The notes under the pieces: generated by a model | Database searches by the model: none | Seen by the model: only the letters and a program-made list of their open reading frames with translations | What the model was told of the DNA's origin: nothing | In this document: piece by piece, positions 1 through 10,398 of the stretch | Layout of the letters: every line of letters starts with the position of its first letter | Numbering within the stretch: position 1 is the stretch's first letter | Source: Diplonema japonicum | Taxonomy: Eukaryota; Euglenozoa; Diplonemea; Diplonemida; Diplonemidae | DNA length: 64,000 nt | Assembly (NCBI GenBank): GCA_964019335.1 | Contig: OZ025761.1 | Span: 57,501 to 121,500 of the forward strand | Direction: 5' to 3' | Position numbers and translations under genes: made by a program

Positions 1-1236
1 AACCCCCGTTAAATTTCTAAGTAAAAAAGTAGTCCGACACCACTTTGTGTGCAGAAATGCAGTCTAAGCTTGAACACCATATAGGTCAAAATGCTCGCCG
101 TTTGTTTTATTTTTAAAACGCACGTGCAAAAACATGTTTTTTTAGAATGGTTTTTGGCAAACGAAGTTACAAATAACCCAGACGCCATTTTTTATTTTCG
201 TTTTTCCGTGAAAAGTGACAGGAGGAATGGATGCAGACTGAAAATCTGTGAAACCTTTGGGGTCATTTTGGGTGGGCTGGACTCTAAATCACTATTAAAA
301 TGGGGTGGGGAGAACTTACCCTTAATGTGCCATTTTCGCCTATTTAAGGCTAAAATCCCTTTAAAACCCCTTAAAAAAACAAAATTTTCACTTTTAAAGT
401 ATTAGGAGTGCAAAAGAAAAGGAAAAACCTCAGCAGATGGGTAGAGAATGAAAGTTTGACCCCAAAGATACCAATGTCGAAGCTCTGCATGAGCAGGCAA
501 GTGTTAAGATTTGGTTTTTCTGAAAAAGGTCAAAATCCCTTAGGAACCCCTGAAAAAGCCAAAAAATGGGGTGTAAAAACCGGGTTTTCAGGGGCTATGC
601 GGCGCCATATATTTTTCGCTAAGTACTTTAACAGTAACCCGACCCTGGGTTGTACCCAGGGGTCACAAGTGCTTGAACACCAATTTTATGCACCCTAGAT
701 GCTGCATTTTAAGCAATAAAAATGCATTTTAAACATTTTCGCCGTTTTTCTGACCTCTCTTTTTCGCTTCCCGGGGGCAGCCGGTTGCAAAGCCTGCCAC
801 CCTCATGGCAAAACAAGCATCGCAATTGAAAGAACGGTGTCATGTACACCATATATGTCATCTTCCTATAGTTGCATGCTGCCCCTTTTTTGCTCAAATA
901 ATCAAAACAAGAAATTTTCGGAGGTGCCCAAAAAAGTGTTGACATTTTCGTCCAGACGAGCTCATATAAAAAAAAAAAAAACAAAAAAAAAAAAACATAA
1001 TATAATTATAGACCAATGTAGCCTCACGCCGAATCAGGAGAGGCAACAATGGAAATATATAAAAGATAAAGGACGCGGTGTTGTGGGAGGAGGGGAGGCA
1101 AGCTAACAAAAGGGGGAAAAAAAAAAAAAGGAAAAAAAAAGAAAAGAAAGGAACATTGCTCTGTGGGGCCAGAGACAATCCTGAAGAGAAGAAAGAAATG
1201 GGGGGGTAAAGGTGGAAATCAAAGGAAAAAAAAAAA
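1..1236. other. gene-poor AT-rich DNA
   Basis: No convincing gene is seen. Short open frames of about 90-130 codons here are rich in Lys/Phe/Ser from A- and T-runs and resemble no family. From about 960 on the sequence turns into A-rich low complexity. Confidence 0.5.
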
Positions 1237-1498
1237 GTGCCAGGACTTGGTACCTGGAGAGTGGCCGATTTTTGGATGGTCGGTATTTAGCTTCAGGGCA
1301 GTCACAATAGGCCTGTTTGGGTCCGCAAAAAACACGCTGCATGCAGCCAGTGTGCCGTCCTAGAGGTCCGTCCTGTGCATGCAGTTGCACGTGGCGTTTC
1401 AGACTAATGTAGTACCAACTCCACCTTCCTGCAGTTGGCGGCTCACGATGCAAGCTGTTTGAAACATAAAAAATCGGCCAAGTACCAAGTCCTGGCAC
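1237..1498. repeat. small inverted-repeat (MITE-like) element
   Basis: A 17-bp arm GTGCCAGGACTTGGTAC at 1237-1253 is repeated exactly inverted at 1482-1498, and TGGCCGATTTTT at 1262-1273 pairs with its complement at 1468-1480. The roughly 260-bp unit is embedded in A- and T-runs and has no coding potential. No clear target duplication can be read because both flanks are homopolymeric. Confidence 0.55.
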
Positions 1499-1547
1499 AT
1501 TTCTTTTTTTTTCCCCCCCCCCGATTTTTTTAAATTTATCTATTTTT

Positions 1548-1598
1548 GGGCAAAAAAAAAAATAATTCTTTATGACTATGTCTTTGTTGTTTCACACA

Positions 1599-1647
<49 letters not shown>

Positions 1648-1775
1648 AAAAAAAAAAAGAAGAAAAGAGTTTTTAAAAAAGCTGTGAATGTTTTTTTTTT
1701 TTTTTTTTTTTGCTTGGCACAAAGTTGCATTTTGTTATAAAATCTTTTTTTTTTTTTTGAAAGATAAATGTTTGT
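1548..1775 (-). repeat. solo terminal-repeat relic of the Ngaro-type element
   Basis: In reverse complement this reads like the A2-B2 terminal repeats at 23,188-23,325: GTTACAAA-TTTATCTTTC, ATGCAACTTTGTGCC, a Ser/Lys-free AT stretch with AGCTTTTT, then AACAAAGACATA-GTCATAAAGAATTATT. Long A and T insertions interrupt it. It is a solo or rearranged end without ORFs. Confidence 0.6.
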
Positions 1776-1855
1776 AACAAAAAAAGGGGGGGGGGGTCGG
1801 GAGGGTCTGGGGCTGGTTTGGGTGAAGGTATATGGTCACAAGGCCTTAGAAAAGC

Positions 1856-1892
<37 letters not shown>

Positions 1893-2400
1893 CAACGTTA
1901 GTTCTCGCAAACAGCGTGCAGGTGAAACTATGTTTGTTGAAGTAGGGTCGATCTTTAGGCTTCCACCGAGCAATGCCCACCCTTGCGTCCCTGAAAAAAA
2001 GTCTACGGTGTACGTTCGGTATACACGTATGTACGGCCGTACGGCAAAAGTAGCCCTGGGTAGTGATGATTCAAATGGGAAAGTGAGTAGCCTGCAACAA
2101 AAAAAAGGGGGGGAACCTAGCTTTTAACGTCAAGGTAACAGACACAAGTCGTAAAAGTACATGGCACATGGGGATAGGGATAGGGATAGGGATAGGGATA
2201 GGGTGGATGGTGTTTGCAACACATGCACTCCACACATTTTTGAGCCTTTTTTTGTGGGGGGGGGGAGTTAGTGAAACTTTGGACTTCTTTTGGGTATTTC
2301 GTGAATTTCGACTCTTTTCTTGAATTACCCTTTAAAGAAGAGGGAAAAAAAAAAAAAAAAAATCACTATGATAGGAACGAAGTGGTTAGCAATGGCCCGC

Positions 2401-2433
<33 letters not shown>

Positions 2434-3710
2434 AAGTACGTGTGGGACAGGCTAAGAGCGGTATGAAGAAAATAATAATAATAATAAAAAATAATAATAA
2501 ACCATAAGACTCAGCAGCTCGAGCGTGACGGCCGAAGAAGGGAGGGTCAACTACCGGCCTTTCTGAGTGGGGGGGGGGGGGGGGGGGGGGCTGTAGTGGT
2601 GTTTATAAAAGATGTTTATTTCGTGCAAAAATATGTTTTACACAATTGCTACACGATTCGTCCTTCAGGGGGGGGGGGGGGGGGGGGGAGGGGGTTGCAA
2701 CGAAAAGTAGAAAAAAAAAAAAGAGAAAAGGAATAATAGATGGGTGTCATATATATTCACTCGGACTTAGTAATCATTGAGCTCGTTGGAAGAGGAAAAG
2801 CACATATAAATTTTAAAGTAGAAATCACGAGTAAAAAAAAAAAAATAAAAAAAAGAAAAAAAAAAAAAACACTCCGAGTGGCTGATTTTTATTTAAAGCA
2901 TAATATTTTTTTATTTAATTTTTGTAAAATTAAATGAGGGAAATTCGGACACCAAGAAAAATAAGGCTAAGTTTTCTAGTTATGTTTCAAAGAGAAAAAA
3001 CGTAACATGCATCAGCCACAGATTCAAAAAAAAAAAAAATTCACTGCGGTGGCGTGCCTACCTTATGATACTCCCCCTTTTTTTGGGGGGGGGGTCGTTC
3101 CCTAAAAAATGAAGACGAAATGCTCAGAGTAAAAACCAAGAGTTTACTTTGCATTTTACAGCACTTTTTTTTTTTTCAAAGCCAAATACGGCCTTTTACT
3201 TTGCACTTTGCATTTACTCGTAATATGATTTCTGATTTTTTTTATGATTCTGCAGAATTTCCCTCATGTAAGTTTTGTGGAATTAAATAATATATATTCT
3301 CTCATTATGAATACTGTAAAGCGAAGAGAGAGAAAAAAAAAGGGGGGGGGAGGGAGGGGGGCTGACAAAAACGTCCGGACGCCAAGAGAGAGAGAAAAAC
3401 TCGGACACTTTTTGTTGGCCCATCGTCGCACTGTTATTTGTTTTTCTTTTTTTTTTTTTTTTTTTTTTTTTTTTGTGTTCCCCTTTTTTCTTCCCCCGTC
3501 TCTTCAACTTCTTCTGTTTTTTTTTTCTTTTTCCACGTGGAACCTACATACCCCCCCCCTTGTTATTTTCTTTCGTTTCTTCTTTGTTTTTTTTTTCTAG
3601 CTTTTTGCTGATCTTGTTTCTTTCCCCAATCCCATTCGATAAAAAAATCTTATGAAGGGGGGGGAGAGAAAACAATTTAAAAAAAATATATATAAATAAA
3701 AAGAGACTAT
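1776..3710. other. low-complexity DNA rich in A, T and G runs
   Basis: Nearly every 100 bases contain a homopolymer of 10 or more: G runs near 2569-2590 and 2670-2688, A runs near 2402-2431 and T runs near 3457-3475. Open frames here are artefacts of these runs. I see no gene. Confidence 0.6.
2170..2203 (+). repeat. (GGGATA)n short tandem repeat
   Basis: Five perfect copies of the hexamer GGGATA followed by GGG. It is interstitial and short; the unit is not a standard telomere repeat known to me. Confidence 0.9.
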
Positions 3711-4046
3711 TTAAGGGTGCCTGCAGTATGCGGCAGGGCGCCCTGCACAAGTATCGTCTACTTGATTACAGGGGGCGCGCCTCGACCTAGTTGTAGCTTC
3801 TTCTGCGTTCCGCGTCGTGTCCTTAATGCGTGCGGTGTGCAACTCAACCCCAGCCATGGCGCCCCTGGTAACCAAGATTCTGAGCCCGTGCAGTTTGCTG
3901 CCTGTTCGTCACCCTGAGCATCTGCGATACGTTCTTTCGGGCGCTACCAGTGATGACCGACGAGGAGGTCAACAGCGAACAACACATCTGATGTACTTCT
4001 TTATATTGCCATATTTCTGTGTTATCCCCACCACCAATAAAAAAAT
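3711..4046 (+). repeat. DR1 dispersed SINE-like repeat, copy 1
   Basis: About 300 bp matching at least ten other places in the window (15.7, 18.1, 28.2, 34.7, 41.7-42.9, 44.0, 53.9, 57.6 kb). Landmarks in order: CTACTTGATTACAGGGGG, GTAGCTTCTTCTGCGTTCC, GTCACCCTGAGCATCTGC, TTATCCCCACCACC, then an A-rich end. This copy carries the 5' module TTTAAGGGTGCCTGCAGTATG, which also occurs alone near 8,309, 10,350 and 18,536. It abuts the 3' end of the UBL-LRR gene. Confidence 0.75.
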
Positions 4047-4053
4047 AGAGCCT

Positions 4054-5184
4054 TTAACACACAATGCAGCCTCCCTCCTTCAACTTGCGTTTCTTCACCG
4101 GTATCCCATCGCACCCCTCCATGAAGCCAGGCCCGACAGAAGCGACCGTGCCTTTCATATGAGAAATATCGACCGCCGTCAGCGAGGAACATCCTGCAAG
4201 GAACGCGGCCCCGATGAGCTTTATGTTCTGAAAACTGCGAAGGTCCAGAGAGGCCAGGGAAGAGCAGTCAGATAAAAAATAATCGCCCACCGAAGAAACC
4301 TGGCTGAGCTGGCTGAGGTTGGCTGAGGTGAGAGAGGTGTTGTTGGAAAGGAAGTGGTGGGACAGCGACTTCAAATTTCGAAGAGGGCTGGTGTCGATCA
4401 CTTTCAGGGACTCGCACTTTGACAAAAAACCCTCCCCCACATACTCCACCCACCGAAGCGGTGCGAGGTTCACCGATCTCAAGCTCGTGCAGCTACTTAA
4501 AAAACAAGAATCAACAGATTTCACATTTCGCAGTGGGCTGAGGTCGATGGTTTCCAGAGACGAACAACAACTGAGGAAACCAAAATCCACCATCTTCATG
4601 TTTTTACATGGTGTCAGGTCGGTCGCCTTGAGAGATGTGCAGCCGTACAAAAAGTATTTCCCGACAGTTAGAACCCCCAACAAAGAAGAAACATCCAACG
4701 TTACAAGGCTCTCACAGTTTTTTAGAAACCCATCGCCGATAGCCTGCACGTCGTTCAGGGGGTCTGCCACCCGGAGGTGTTTCAAGCCTGCTGGTATGTT
4801 TTTCGCTGATATTTTGAGAAAGGTGATGCCTGATGCATCGATTTCGAGGAGGAGGTTGGGGTCTTCCTCCAAGCGCTTAGCCATCACATCTCTTGTGGTT
4901 TTCGTGCACAGGTCGTTCACCGCAACACGCATTTCGCCCTCTTTGCAGCAGAGAAACAGTTCGCATCCCTGCCACATCCCCAGTTGTTGTATTTCTTCTG
5001 TGCCATATGCGTCGTCAAGTACCGTGCCCTCGAAATGTAGAAAGAAGCTGCCTTTGGTTCCCACCTCCAACCCAGCAGCCTCCCCTGCCTTCCTGTACAG
5101 GTCCTTCACAGTGTCATGGCCTTCCAGATCCACCTCGTGTGTCTCCTTGTTTGCCATCTTGACGAACACCGTCAGCAGGCTCAT
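4054..5184 (-). CDS. UBL-LRR protein (family A) with CaaX-like C terminus
   Basis: A 376-residue protein. Residues 1-80 look like a ubiquitin fold: strand LTVFVKM, helix TVKDLYRKAGEAAG, then FEGTVLDD and LGMWQGCELFLCC. A linker of about 70 residues follows, then about nine BspA-type leucine-rich repeats of 23-24 residues with the pattern FLSxCxSLxxIDLSPLRNV. The protein ends KEGGCIVC, which fits a CaaX prenylation box. The start at 5184 is the first Met and begins the UBL; on the sense strand it follows an A-rich leader including a 64-nt A run. It has no signal peptide or membrane segment, so a cytosolic, possibly lipid-anchored adaptor is inferred. Paralogue of the gene at 54,388. Cellular function unknown. 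Confidence 0.85.
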   Translation of the reverse strand: MSLLTVFVKMANKETHEVDLEGHDTVKDLYRKAGEAAGLEVGTKGSFFLHFEGTVLDDAYGTEEIQQLGMWQGCELFLCCKEGEMRVAVNDLCTKTTRDVMAKRLEEDPNLLLEIDASGITFLKISAKNIPAGLKHLRVADPLNDVQAIGDGFLKNCESLVTLDVSSLLGVLTVGKYFLYGCTSLKATDLTPCKNMKMVDFGFLSCCSSLETIDLSPLRNVKSVDSCFLSSCTSLRSVNLAPLRWVEYVGEGFLSKCESLKVIDTSPLRNLKSLSHHFLSNNTSLTSANLSQLSQVSSVGDYFLSDCSSLASLDLRSFQNIKLIGAAFLAGCSSLTAVDISHMKGTVASVGPGFMEGCDGIPVKKRKLKEGGCIVC

Positions 5185-5252
5185 TTTTTATTTTATTTAT
5201 TTTTTTTTTTTTTTCCTTCTCCTCCCCCCCCCCCGCCTCCCCACTCTCCTTA

Positions 5253-5254
<2 letters not shown>

Positions 5255-5318
<64 letters not shown>
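5255..5318. repeat. 64-nt T homopolymer
   Basis: The longest run in this part of the window; on the sense strand of the neighbouring gene it is poly(A) about 70 nt upstream of the start codon. Confidence 0.85.
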
Positions 5319-5320
<2 letters not shown>

Positions 5321-6055
5321 TATTTCACTCTTCAGAAATTACTTCACGCACTGGGGGGCCCATTACTTCACGCTAAATCTCATTACTTCACAGTGAAATA
5401 ATGGCCTGTTTTCCGTGAAGTAATAGGGGGTTTCCGTTAAATAATATGCCTCGGTAGGCCAATTTTTGCCTCGGTTCGGTTCCCAGTGGGGCTACTTTTT
5501 CCTCTCAGTTTGCTATTTCCCCCCAGGTTCAGCTCAATTGGCCAACTTTTGCCTCGGCTCAGTTCCAAGTTGGACTACTTTTTCCTCCCAATTTGCCCAC
5601 TTTTGGCTAGGCCTTGTTCCCAGTTTCTGTGGGTAACTCTTCTGTGGGTAAGGGTAACTTAGTCAGCATACCCAAGCACCCCAAAAGACTTCACCGAAGC
5701 AGCAGAAAAAAAGGAGCCAGCGGCCGCGCTAGGTATGGGAAGGCCTGATTAGAGATGGTGACAGTGGCAATGCCAGCGACAGTGGCAGCTCTTAGTCAAC
5801 AAAAGGAGGAAAAACAACTTGTATTGTAACCTTTGTAACCCCTCTCTTGTTGTACCCCTTGTCACCCTGTTGTGCCCCTCGTGGTGAAGTAATTTCAGAG
5901 TGTCGTGAAATAAAACCACTTACCTACCGCCAAGTAATGCTTTACCGACCTCTCGGTTCCGCATTTTACCATCTCGGGCCCTGCAGGCCCTCGACGGTAA
6001 AATGCGGAACCTCGAGGCAACGGTAAACTCATTACTTGTTGGCAGTAAATAGCTA
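5319..6055 (+). mobile_element. foldback hairpin element FB1, copy 1
   Basis: Starts ATTATTTCACTCTTC and contains the inverted counterpart near 5,885-5,912, followed by a long palindrome centred at about 5,983 (arms GGTTCCGCATTTTACC 5955-5970 and its complement 5996-6011) and the terminal motif TTGGCAGTAAATAGCTA. A second hairpin, CATTACTTCACaGTGAAaTAATG, lies near 5,380-5,402. It shares the same layout with 7,131-7,661. No ORF; non-autonomous. Confidence 0.6.
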
Positions 6056-6282
6056 TTTTTTTTTTTTTTTTTTTTTTTTTGTCTGACTAGAAAATTAATA
6101 AAAAAAAGAGAAAAAAAAAAAAGAGAAAAAAAAAAGGGGGGGGAATTCACTATGATAGGAAACGAGGTGGTTAGCAACCTCCTCACCGCCTTCTTGTCGA
6201 TGTCAATCGTCGTGTTGACGTTGACCCCCCTACGCCTACGTCCTCTTAGTGTAGCATTCGAAACCAATTGCCAGATAATAAA

Positions 6283-6785
6283 TAACACCCACCCTCCGAC
6301 TCCTTGAACGCTCTGAAGGGAGGTGAGGTAAGGGTGACAAGGGGATTCGCATTCAGCTGCCCAGGGTCCGTCCCTCGGAGGTCCCCTTTTGCGACTCGGA
6401 CTCTGTAAATACTGATGCCTCCACTTGAAGAAGGCCAGGGTCCTCCTCCAAACGCCGTTCTATCGCCTTCCTTGTCTCTTCTGAAGACAGCTCCCGTGAA
6501 AGGACACACATCGTGTTGCAGACATTGCAGCAGAGAAGGAGCTCGCACCCCTCCCACATCCCAAGGTGCTGTATCTCATTCCCACCGAGAGTCTCGTCCA
6601 GTTCCTCACCTTCGAAGTGTAAAAGAAAAGTCTTCTCCTCCACACCAGCAGCCTCCCCCGCCTTCCTGTACAGGTCCTTCACAGTGAGAGTGTCGGCAAG
6701 AGGAAGGCCTCCTACCTACAGGTCCTTCACCGTGTCAAAGAAAGTCGTGCGTCTTCCATTTTGATGAACACCGTCAGTTGGCTCA
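6283..6785 (-). pseudogene. UBL-LRR family A pseudogene (5' part)
   Basis: Minus-strand reading gives LTVFIKM near 6,760, an internal duplicated and shifted segment with two copies of the KDLYRKAGE coding stretch, then a good UBL up to LGMWEGCELLLCC and the start of the linker (LSSEETRKAIERRLEEDP). It closely resembles residues 1-115 of the gene at 54,388. The initiator ATG is lost (GTGAGC in its place), the frame is broken, and the LRR region is missing. Confidence 0.8.
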
Positions 6786-7130
6786 CTTATTCTTTACCCT
6801 GTATGTGTGAATGGCAGATAAGAAGGAGATAAAATGTAAAATTGAAGAAGACCAAGCCTCCATCTCAAAACCACCCTTACACCAACCCTGTACAAGATTT
6901 TTTTTTTCAATTATTTCCCAGTATTTCCTCCATAGCCCCTAGAGCAAGTTCAGGATTTAGAGGTATGGAGGGGCGTTATTGGTGAGAAAAAAGAAAACCA
7001 AGGGGTGGAATTAAAAAAAGAAGAGAATAGACTACTACTGCCCAGGCGGGGGGTGGGGGGTCTAGGCAATAGCTCAGCTTTGATTTTGCAACCATACTAT
7101 CTCTAAGAAGCACCGCTTTTTTTTTTTTTT
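6786..7130. other. intergenic, nothing recognised
   Basis: AT-rich, with a G-rich patch near 7,048-7,060. No gene or repeat recognised. Confidence 0.5.
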
Positions 7131-7661
7131 ATTATTTCACTCTTCGTCATTTTCTTCACTCACTAGGGGCCTCATTATTTAACGCGAAATCGCCATTATT
7201 TAACTAGTTAAATAATGAGATTTTGCAGTTAAATAATGGCCCTTCAGAGTGGGAAAATGAGTCTCGCCGTGGAAAAAAATGCACCCAACCCCTTGAAAAA
7301 CTTTTTTGGGGTGGGCGTATTTTGACTATTTTTGGCCATCTGAGGCCATTCCAGCCCTTAAAAGTGGGAATAAGTGCCTTACTTCTCCTTTAAATGCCAC
7401 GGCGAAATAGCTACCCTGTATTACCTTAGGAAAATCCCCAAAAAGCTGACCTGCGTGAAAAAAAAAACAGCAGTGAAAGCAGTGAAGAGTGAGTGACTCA
7501 AATGACGAAGAGTGAAATAAAACGACTTACTTGCCGCCAAATGAGTCATTATTTAACTCTCGTTACCGTTTTTTTGCACGAGGGCCCGCAGGGCCCTCGT
7601 GCAAAAAATTCGGGAACTCGAGTTAAATAATGACTCATTATTTGTTGGCAATAAATAGCTA
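7131..7661 (+). mobile_element. foldback hairpin element FB1, copy 2
   Basis: Bounded by TTATTTCACTCTTCGTCATTT near 7,132 and its complement near 7,502-7,522, followed by a terminal palindrome. It contains a perfect 24-bp palindrome CATTATTTAAC-TA-GTTAAATAATG near 7,193 and a perfect hairpin with stem GCACGAGGGCCC (7576-7587 with 7591-7602, loop GCA). The same order of hairpins exists in copy 1 with a different stem sequence. It ends TTGGCAATAAATAGCTA. No ORF. Confidence 0.65.
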
Positions 7662-8364
7662 TTTTTTTTTTTTTTACTCGTTGCAAAATAGGTTATAAGA
7701 TTTTTCTTATTTCCCTTAAAATAATAATTAAAAAAAAAAAAAAAAAAAAAAAAGACTTTTTGTAGGAGAGGGAAAGTTTTTTTTTTTTTTTTTTCTCTTT
7801 CTTTTCTTTCCGCTCACAGGGGGAAAGAAGAAAAAAAAAAAAAAAAAAGGAATGCTAAATAAATAGTGTGACAATAGGTAGTTAAGTAATGACCCAGAGG
7901 ATTGGTAAAGTCATTCTTTTGGTAGGTTTTATACAAATAATTGAATGATTTTGGTAAAATAAAGTGGGCTCTATTTTTCCCTTGGATTGGTATGGGGTCC
8001 CCAGCCAAAAACACTAGGGAGGGGGGCAAAAAGATTTAAATAAATATACTTAAAGTACACTCGGAGAGACAGAGAAATCTAACCTTGTCGGTGTTGTGAG
8101 TAGAAACTTTTAAAAAAAAAAAAAAAAAGGAGCGTAAGATTACGAAGCAAGCAGTGCGAAGCTCAAATTCGCCACTGCTAACATTCTCTTTCTTTTTTTT
8201 TTTCTTCTTCTTTTTTTCTTTTTTTTTTCTTTTTTTTTCTTCGGGCAGGGGCTCTAATGTTAACTTCTTGAACAAGGGGAAAAAAAAGGGGGGGGAAGAA
8301 ACATTTAAGGGTACCTGCGGTATGCGGCAGTCCCTACTCCAGAGCAAAAAAAAGGGGGGGGGAT
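7662..8364. other. AT-rich low-complexity DNA
   Basis: A- and T-runs, no supported gene. A copy of the short motif TTTAAGGGTACCTGCGGTATG lies at about 8,308-8,330. Confidence 0.5.
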
Positions 8365-8429
8365 AATTTTTTATGACTATATGTCTTTGTTGTTCGCACA
8401 AGCAAAAAAGGTTTTTAAAAAGCTGCGAA

Positions 8430-8463
<34 letters not shown>

Positions 8464-8481
8464 AAGATAAATATTTGTACA

Positions 8482-8485
<4 letters not shown>
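8365..8485 (-). repeat. solo terminal-repeat relic of the Ngaro-type element
   Basis: Contains TTATGACTATATGTCTTTGTTGTTCGCACAAGC, the complement of the A2-B2 junction of the retroelement at 23.2-23.3 kb, followed by TTTTTAAAAAGCTGCGAAAG and, after a T-run, GATAAATATTTGTAC. It is an end without ORFs, flanked by long A/T runs. Confidence 0.65.
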
Positions 8486-8521
<36 letters not shown>

Positions 8522-8729
8522 AGAGAGATTTAAGAAATACCCGTCTCATAACAAGAGCGGGTTTGATCAGAATCTCCTGGGGCAGTTGACAGCCGTCACG
8601 TACCCACAGAGAGTTCGCATGCACCCATAAAGAAGGGGGGGGAAGGGGGGATATAATAATGCCACAAGCCTACAGCATCAAGCCAACGACAGAAGGTGCC
8701 TTTGCCCTCGCGTGGTCAAGGGGTGTCTC

Positions 8730-8777
<48 letters not shown>

Positions 8778-8780
8778 CTT

Positions 8781-9392
8781 TCACACACCAAATCGATTCT
8801 TGATGGACGCATCTGCACCAAAGTCCAAGAGCAAACGCGCAACACTTTCCTGCCCAAAGTAAGCAGCATGGTGCAGGGCGGTGTGATTGTTGTAGCCCGT
8901 CGGCTGCACATCTATCTCTGCGATGCCCCTTTCCAGGATAAGTTTCGTGCTTCTAACAAGCCCGCGGCAAGTTGTCATCAGAAGCAGCTCTGCGGCACAG
9001 GAGCCAATAATGTTTGCATCAGCCATTGCATCAACTACATTGTGTACCTCTGTGTCTTGTTCTGCCGTCCCTTGTGGGTGCAGGCGGCGCACATAGTTTA
9101 CTAAATGAGATGAAGTCCTGCCTGCCCACCCCAGATCCAGTAAGCGGCGCGTCCCAATTTTTTGGGTGTCCTGAACCACCTCCACCTCTGTCATCTCCTC
9201 AAATGGGTATTCTTGGACTAGGCGCCACTCATCCAGCAGCTCACCCTCGTGCCGCAGAGCTGTACACTCGCAATCCAGCGATGCTTGTGCAGCGATCCTT
9301 TCCTTCATCTGTACCACCGTCTCCGTCCCTACCACGTCGCACAGAATGGTCGTCGGGCCAGGCAGCCTTACCGCTATAGTGAATTCGGACAT
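8781..9392 (-). CDS. UBL-ankyrin protein, interrupted by an A-run
   Basis: From Met at 9392 (MSEFTIAVRLPG) the first 75 residues resemble a ubiquitin-like domain (TVVQMKERIAAQASLDCE, LRHEGELLDEW). The second half has ankyrin-type repeats (NNHTALHHAAYFGQESVARLLLDFGADASIKN in pieces). The frame stops at 8781, directly where a T-run of about 45 nt (A on the sense strand, 8,733-8,777) begins. Beyond the run the minus strand again reads like an ankyrin repeat (RDTPL, REGKG, RWLDAVGL). So the run either expanded inside the gene, broke it, or is an assembly problem. The start follows an A-rich leader. Function unknown; ankyrin repeats normally bind protein partners. Confidence 0.65.
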   Translation of the reverse strand: MSEFTIAVRLPGPTTILCDVVGTETVVQMKERIAAQASLDCECTALRHEGELLDEWRLVQEYPFEEMTEVEVVQDTQKIGTRRLLDLGWAGRTSSHLVNYVRRLHPQGTAEQDTEVHNVVDAMADANIIGSCAAELLLMTTCRGLVRSTKLILERGIAEIDVQPTGYNNHTALHHAAYFGQESVARLLLDFGADASIKNRFGV

Positions 9393-9761
9393 TTTTTTTT
9401 TTCTTTCTTTTTTTTTTTTTTTTTTTGGTAGTGGGTGTAATAATTCACCTAAAAACAGCATGTGAACGCTTGCAGCGCCGAGTTTATATATATTCTTTTT
9501 TTTTTTTTTTTTTTTAAAAAATAAATTCTACTTCTTTTTCGACGGGTTTGCTGGATGGACCGTCGTTGCATTTTACGCCTGCGTCTTGATCTTGAGTTGC
9601 GACGAGATATTTATCAACTCTACTATGACCACACCAAAGCCACCCGAGGTGCCTGCTAATAAATATGATTCTGAAGTAAAGATGGACCTAAATCCCCCAC
9701 CTTGTTCAGAGCCCTGTACGTGTTCGGCATTCCCCTCTTTTTATCTCAGTTTTCCCTCGCG
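9393..9761. other. intergenic leader region of the UBL-ankyrin gene
   Basis: A-rich on the minus strand directly before the start codon, then unique DNA with no gene recognised. Confidence 0.4.
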
Positions 9762-9868
9762 CTGAAGTAATTTCAGAGTGCCGTGACATTTTACCGAGGG
9801 CCCTGCGAAAAAAAATCGGCGTACTTCTAGTGGCGTTAAGGTCATTACTCGTTGGCATTAAATAGCTA
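9762..9868 (+). repeat. FB1 foldback element fragment
   Basis: Matches the right end of FB1 copy 1: CTGAAGTAATTTCAGAGTG, a GAGGGCCCTGC core and the end GTTGGCATTAAATAGCTA. It sits directly against a broken ankyrin segment. Confidence 0.6.
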
Positions 9869-10185
9869 TAACTGTCTCGAGGTGGCCGTTCCCTGCATGC
9901 TTGATGAAGCGGTGTCCAACCGTCGTTCTTTTTCTATTCCAGTAATGAGACGGGAAGAACGCGTGATTCTGCATTTCAACAAGATATTTAACTGTCTCGG
10001 GGCTTCCAGTCTCCGCTACTAGATGAACTGGTGTCCAAGCTCGACGATATTTTTCTGTCTCGGGAGGTGATGTCACGATCAACTTCCCCTGCCTTCCTGC
10101 ACAGGTCCTTCACCGTGGCATGGCCTGCCGGATCCACCTCGTGTGTCTTGTTGTTCTATCGATGAACACCGTCAGCAGGCTCGCT
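9869..10185 (-). pseudogene. UBL-ankyrin gene fragment
   Basis: Minus strand: 10,185-10,090 retains the UBL start (LLTVFI, then frame-shifted remains of the EVDLEGHDTVKDL coding stretch and RKAGE). From about 10,080 an ankyrin-like frame follows (TPVHLVAETGSPETVKYLVE, then IKHAGNGHLETV). The initiator ATG is lost and the UBL is out of frame. The ankyrin part stops at the FB1 fragment. Confidence 0.6.
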
Positions 10186-10261
10186 TTATTTTATCTCATT
10201 TTTATTTTATTTGTAAAAAGCTGTTCCTGTGATAGAGTTGATGGTTGGACCAAAGTAAAAA

Positions 10262-10301
10262 AAAAAAAAATAATAATTCTTTATGACTATATGTCTTTGT
10301 T
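10262..10301 (-). repeat. fragment of Ngaro-type B repeat
   Basis: TTCTTTATGACTATATGTCTTTGTTGT is the complement of the B repeat seen at 23,154 and 23,295. It lies downstream of the LINE ORF. Confidence 0.55.
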
Positions 10302-10398
10302 GTAACAAAAAAAGAAAGAAAGAAAGAAAAGAATAGAAAAAAAAGATGTCTTTGAGGGAACCTGCAGTATGTGACAGGATCGCCTAACGACAATCAAC

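Noticed and set aside
1604-1643. A-runs as poly(A) tails of processed pseudogenes
   Set aside because: Most A/T runs are not preceded by coding or transcript-like sequence; they occur equally in leaders and inside repeats. Only the DR1 A-tails have a consistent position.
2170-2203. Telomere repeat
   Set aside because: The unit is GGGATA, only five copies, internal; not TTAGGG or TTTAGGG.
4319-5401. 360-codon plus-strand open frame
   Set aside because: It is antisense to the UBL-LRR gene and then runs through the poly(T) tract; only the minus-strand product has domains.
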